Source: Spirochaetaceae bacterium
GTDB taxonomy: Bacteria; Spirochaetota; Spirochaetia; B11-G9
DNA: 6,146 nucleotides
Direction: 5' to 3'
NCBI GenBank assembly: GCA_030600745.1
Contig: JAUVLL010000207.1
Coordinates: 1 to 6,146, forward strand
The notes under the pieces are model-generated. The model was not told the DNA's origin. It saw only the letters and a program-made list of their open reading frames with translations, and searched no databases. Position numbers and translations under genes: made by a program. This document shows, in pieces, positions 5,673 to 6,146 of this stretch; the first letter of the stretch is position 1; the number at the start of each line of letters is the position of its first letter.

Positions 5673-6146
5673 ATGAAGGAATCGCTCTTCCATCCCGTCA
5701 GGGTTGGAGAAATAATAATTCCAGGCAACCTTTTCCTTGCTCCTCTTGCCGGTTTTACAGATAGAGCCTTTAGGTCTGTCTGTATTTCCAATGGAGCATC
5801 ATTTACATACAGCGAAATGGTTTCTGCTGAAGCTCTTGCACGAAAGAGTGAAAAAACCCGTATCTTAATGAAAAAATCTATAAACGAAAAACTTCTGGGA
5901 ATCCAAATATTCCTGCCGGATGCTGATACTGCAAAACGGGCACTTCCCGAAATACTAAAAGCAAATCCAACAATTATAGATATTAACTGCGGCTGTCCTG
6001 TACCAAAGGTTGTAAAAAACAATGCTGGTGCAGCATTAATGCGTTTTCCGGAAAAAATAGAGAATATTATAAAAACAATTACCGGAGAAACGGATATTCC
6101 TGTAACTGTAAAATTCAGAACCGGATGGGATATAAACTCAATTAAT
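5673..6146 (+). CDS. dus: tRNA-dihydrouridine synthase (DusB-like), N-terminal 158 residues, cut by window edge
   Basis: An FMN-dependent enzyme that reduces specific uridines in tRNA to dihydrouridine. From ATG 5673, 158 codons are open to the window end, about half the usual ~320. Motifs include the FMN-binding LAPLAGFTDRAFR (22-34), SEMVSAEAL (47-55), GIQIF (76-80), and DINCGCPVPKVVKNNAGAAL, in which the GCP cysteine is the expected proton donor. VTVKFRTGWD follows near the right edge. The layout best fits the DusB group, but subfamily assignment from half a protein is tentative. No Shine-Dalgarno is seen before the ATG. The gene starts 15 nt after the tatD stop and in the same frame, so it is probably cotranscribed with tatD, and translation may depend on reinitiation. 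Confidence 0.93.
   Translation, partial: MKESLFHPVRVGEIIIPGNLFLAPLAGFTDRAFRSVCISNGASFTYSEMVSAEALARKSEKTRILMKKSINEKLLGIQIFLPDADTAKRALPEILKANPTIIDINCGCPVPKVVKNNAGAALMRFPEKIENIIKTITGETDIPVTVKFRTGWDINSIN

Noticed and set aside
5654..6022. 122-codon minus-strand frame over the dus gene
   Set aside because: The plus strand has clear Dus motifs through the same interval; the antisense frame shows no family features.

Overview
This AT-rich window carries ten reasonably sure genes, all of housekeeping or cell-envelope type, and no sign of phage, insertion sequences, CRISPR or rRNA/tRNA genes. The gene set suggests a spirochaete (Treponema/Spirochaeta-like). An HU gene directly behind ribosomal protein S20 is an arrangement known from Borrelia. 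The bactofilin, the single-pass M23 peptidase and the RicT/PSP1 protein also fit. The assignment rests on gene content and order only, so it is an inference.

Positions 1-1516 (minus strand) hold a tight cluster transcribed leftwards: rpsT (S20, TTG start with a perfect Shine-Dalgarno) -> HU/IHF-family DNA-binding protein -> lnt (apolipoprotein N-acyltransferase, GTG start, cut by the left edge). A TTGACA-N17-TATTTT promoter stands upstream of rpsT. Gaps are 21 and 3 nt, so this looks like one operon.

Positions 1517-1788 are intergenic. They contain the rpsT promoter, a 12-bp palindrome just upstream of it, and a 24-codon acidic reading frame. That frame is exactly the -1 frame of the preceding ricT gene, which ends on an in-frame T TTT TTT heptamer. 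I see no convincing intrinsic terminator here.

Positions 1789-4732 (minus strand) hold a second leftward operon: M23/LytM-type membrane endopeptidase -> bactofilin -> DUF327 (YaaR-like) protein -> RicT/YaaT (PSP1) protein. Its promoter is TTGACA-N17-TATTCT at 4785-4757. The first two genes are a recognised cell-shape pair: a cytoskeletal scaffold plus a peptidoglycan hydrolase. The last two form a pair also linked in Bacillus (the yaaR/yaaT neighbourhood) and tied there to RNA processing.

Positions 4733-4883 form a compact divergent promoter region with two -35 boxes only 6 bp apart. Rightwards follow a TatD-family metal-dependent hydrolase (with an unusual Asp-to-Glu change at a metal/catalytic position) and a DusB-type tRNA-dihydrouridine synthase, cut by the right edge.

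I did not find a clearly new multi-gene system. The most checkable oddities are the possible frameshift tail of RicT, the TatD active-site substitution, and the joining of shape genes with the RicT/DUF327 pair in one operon.
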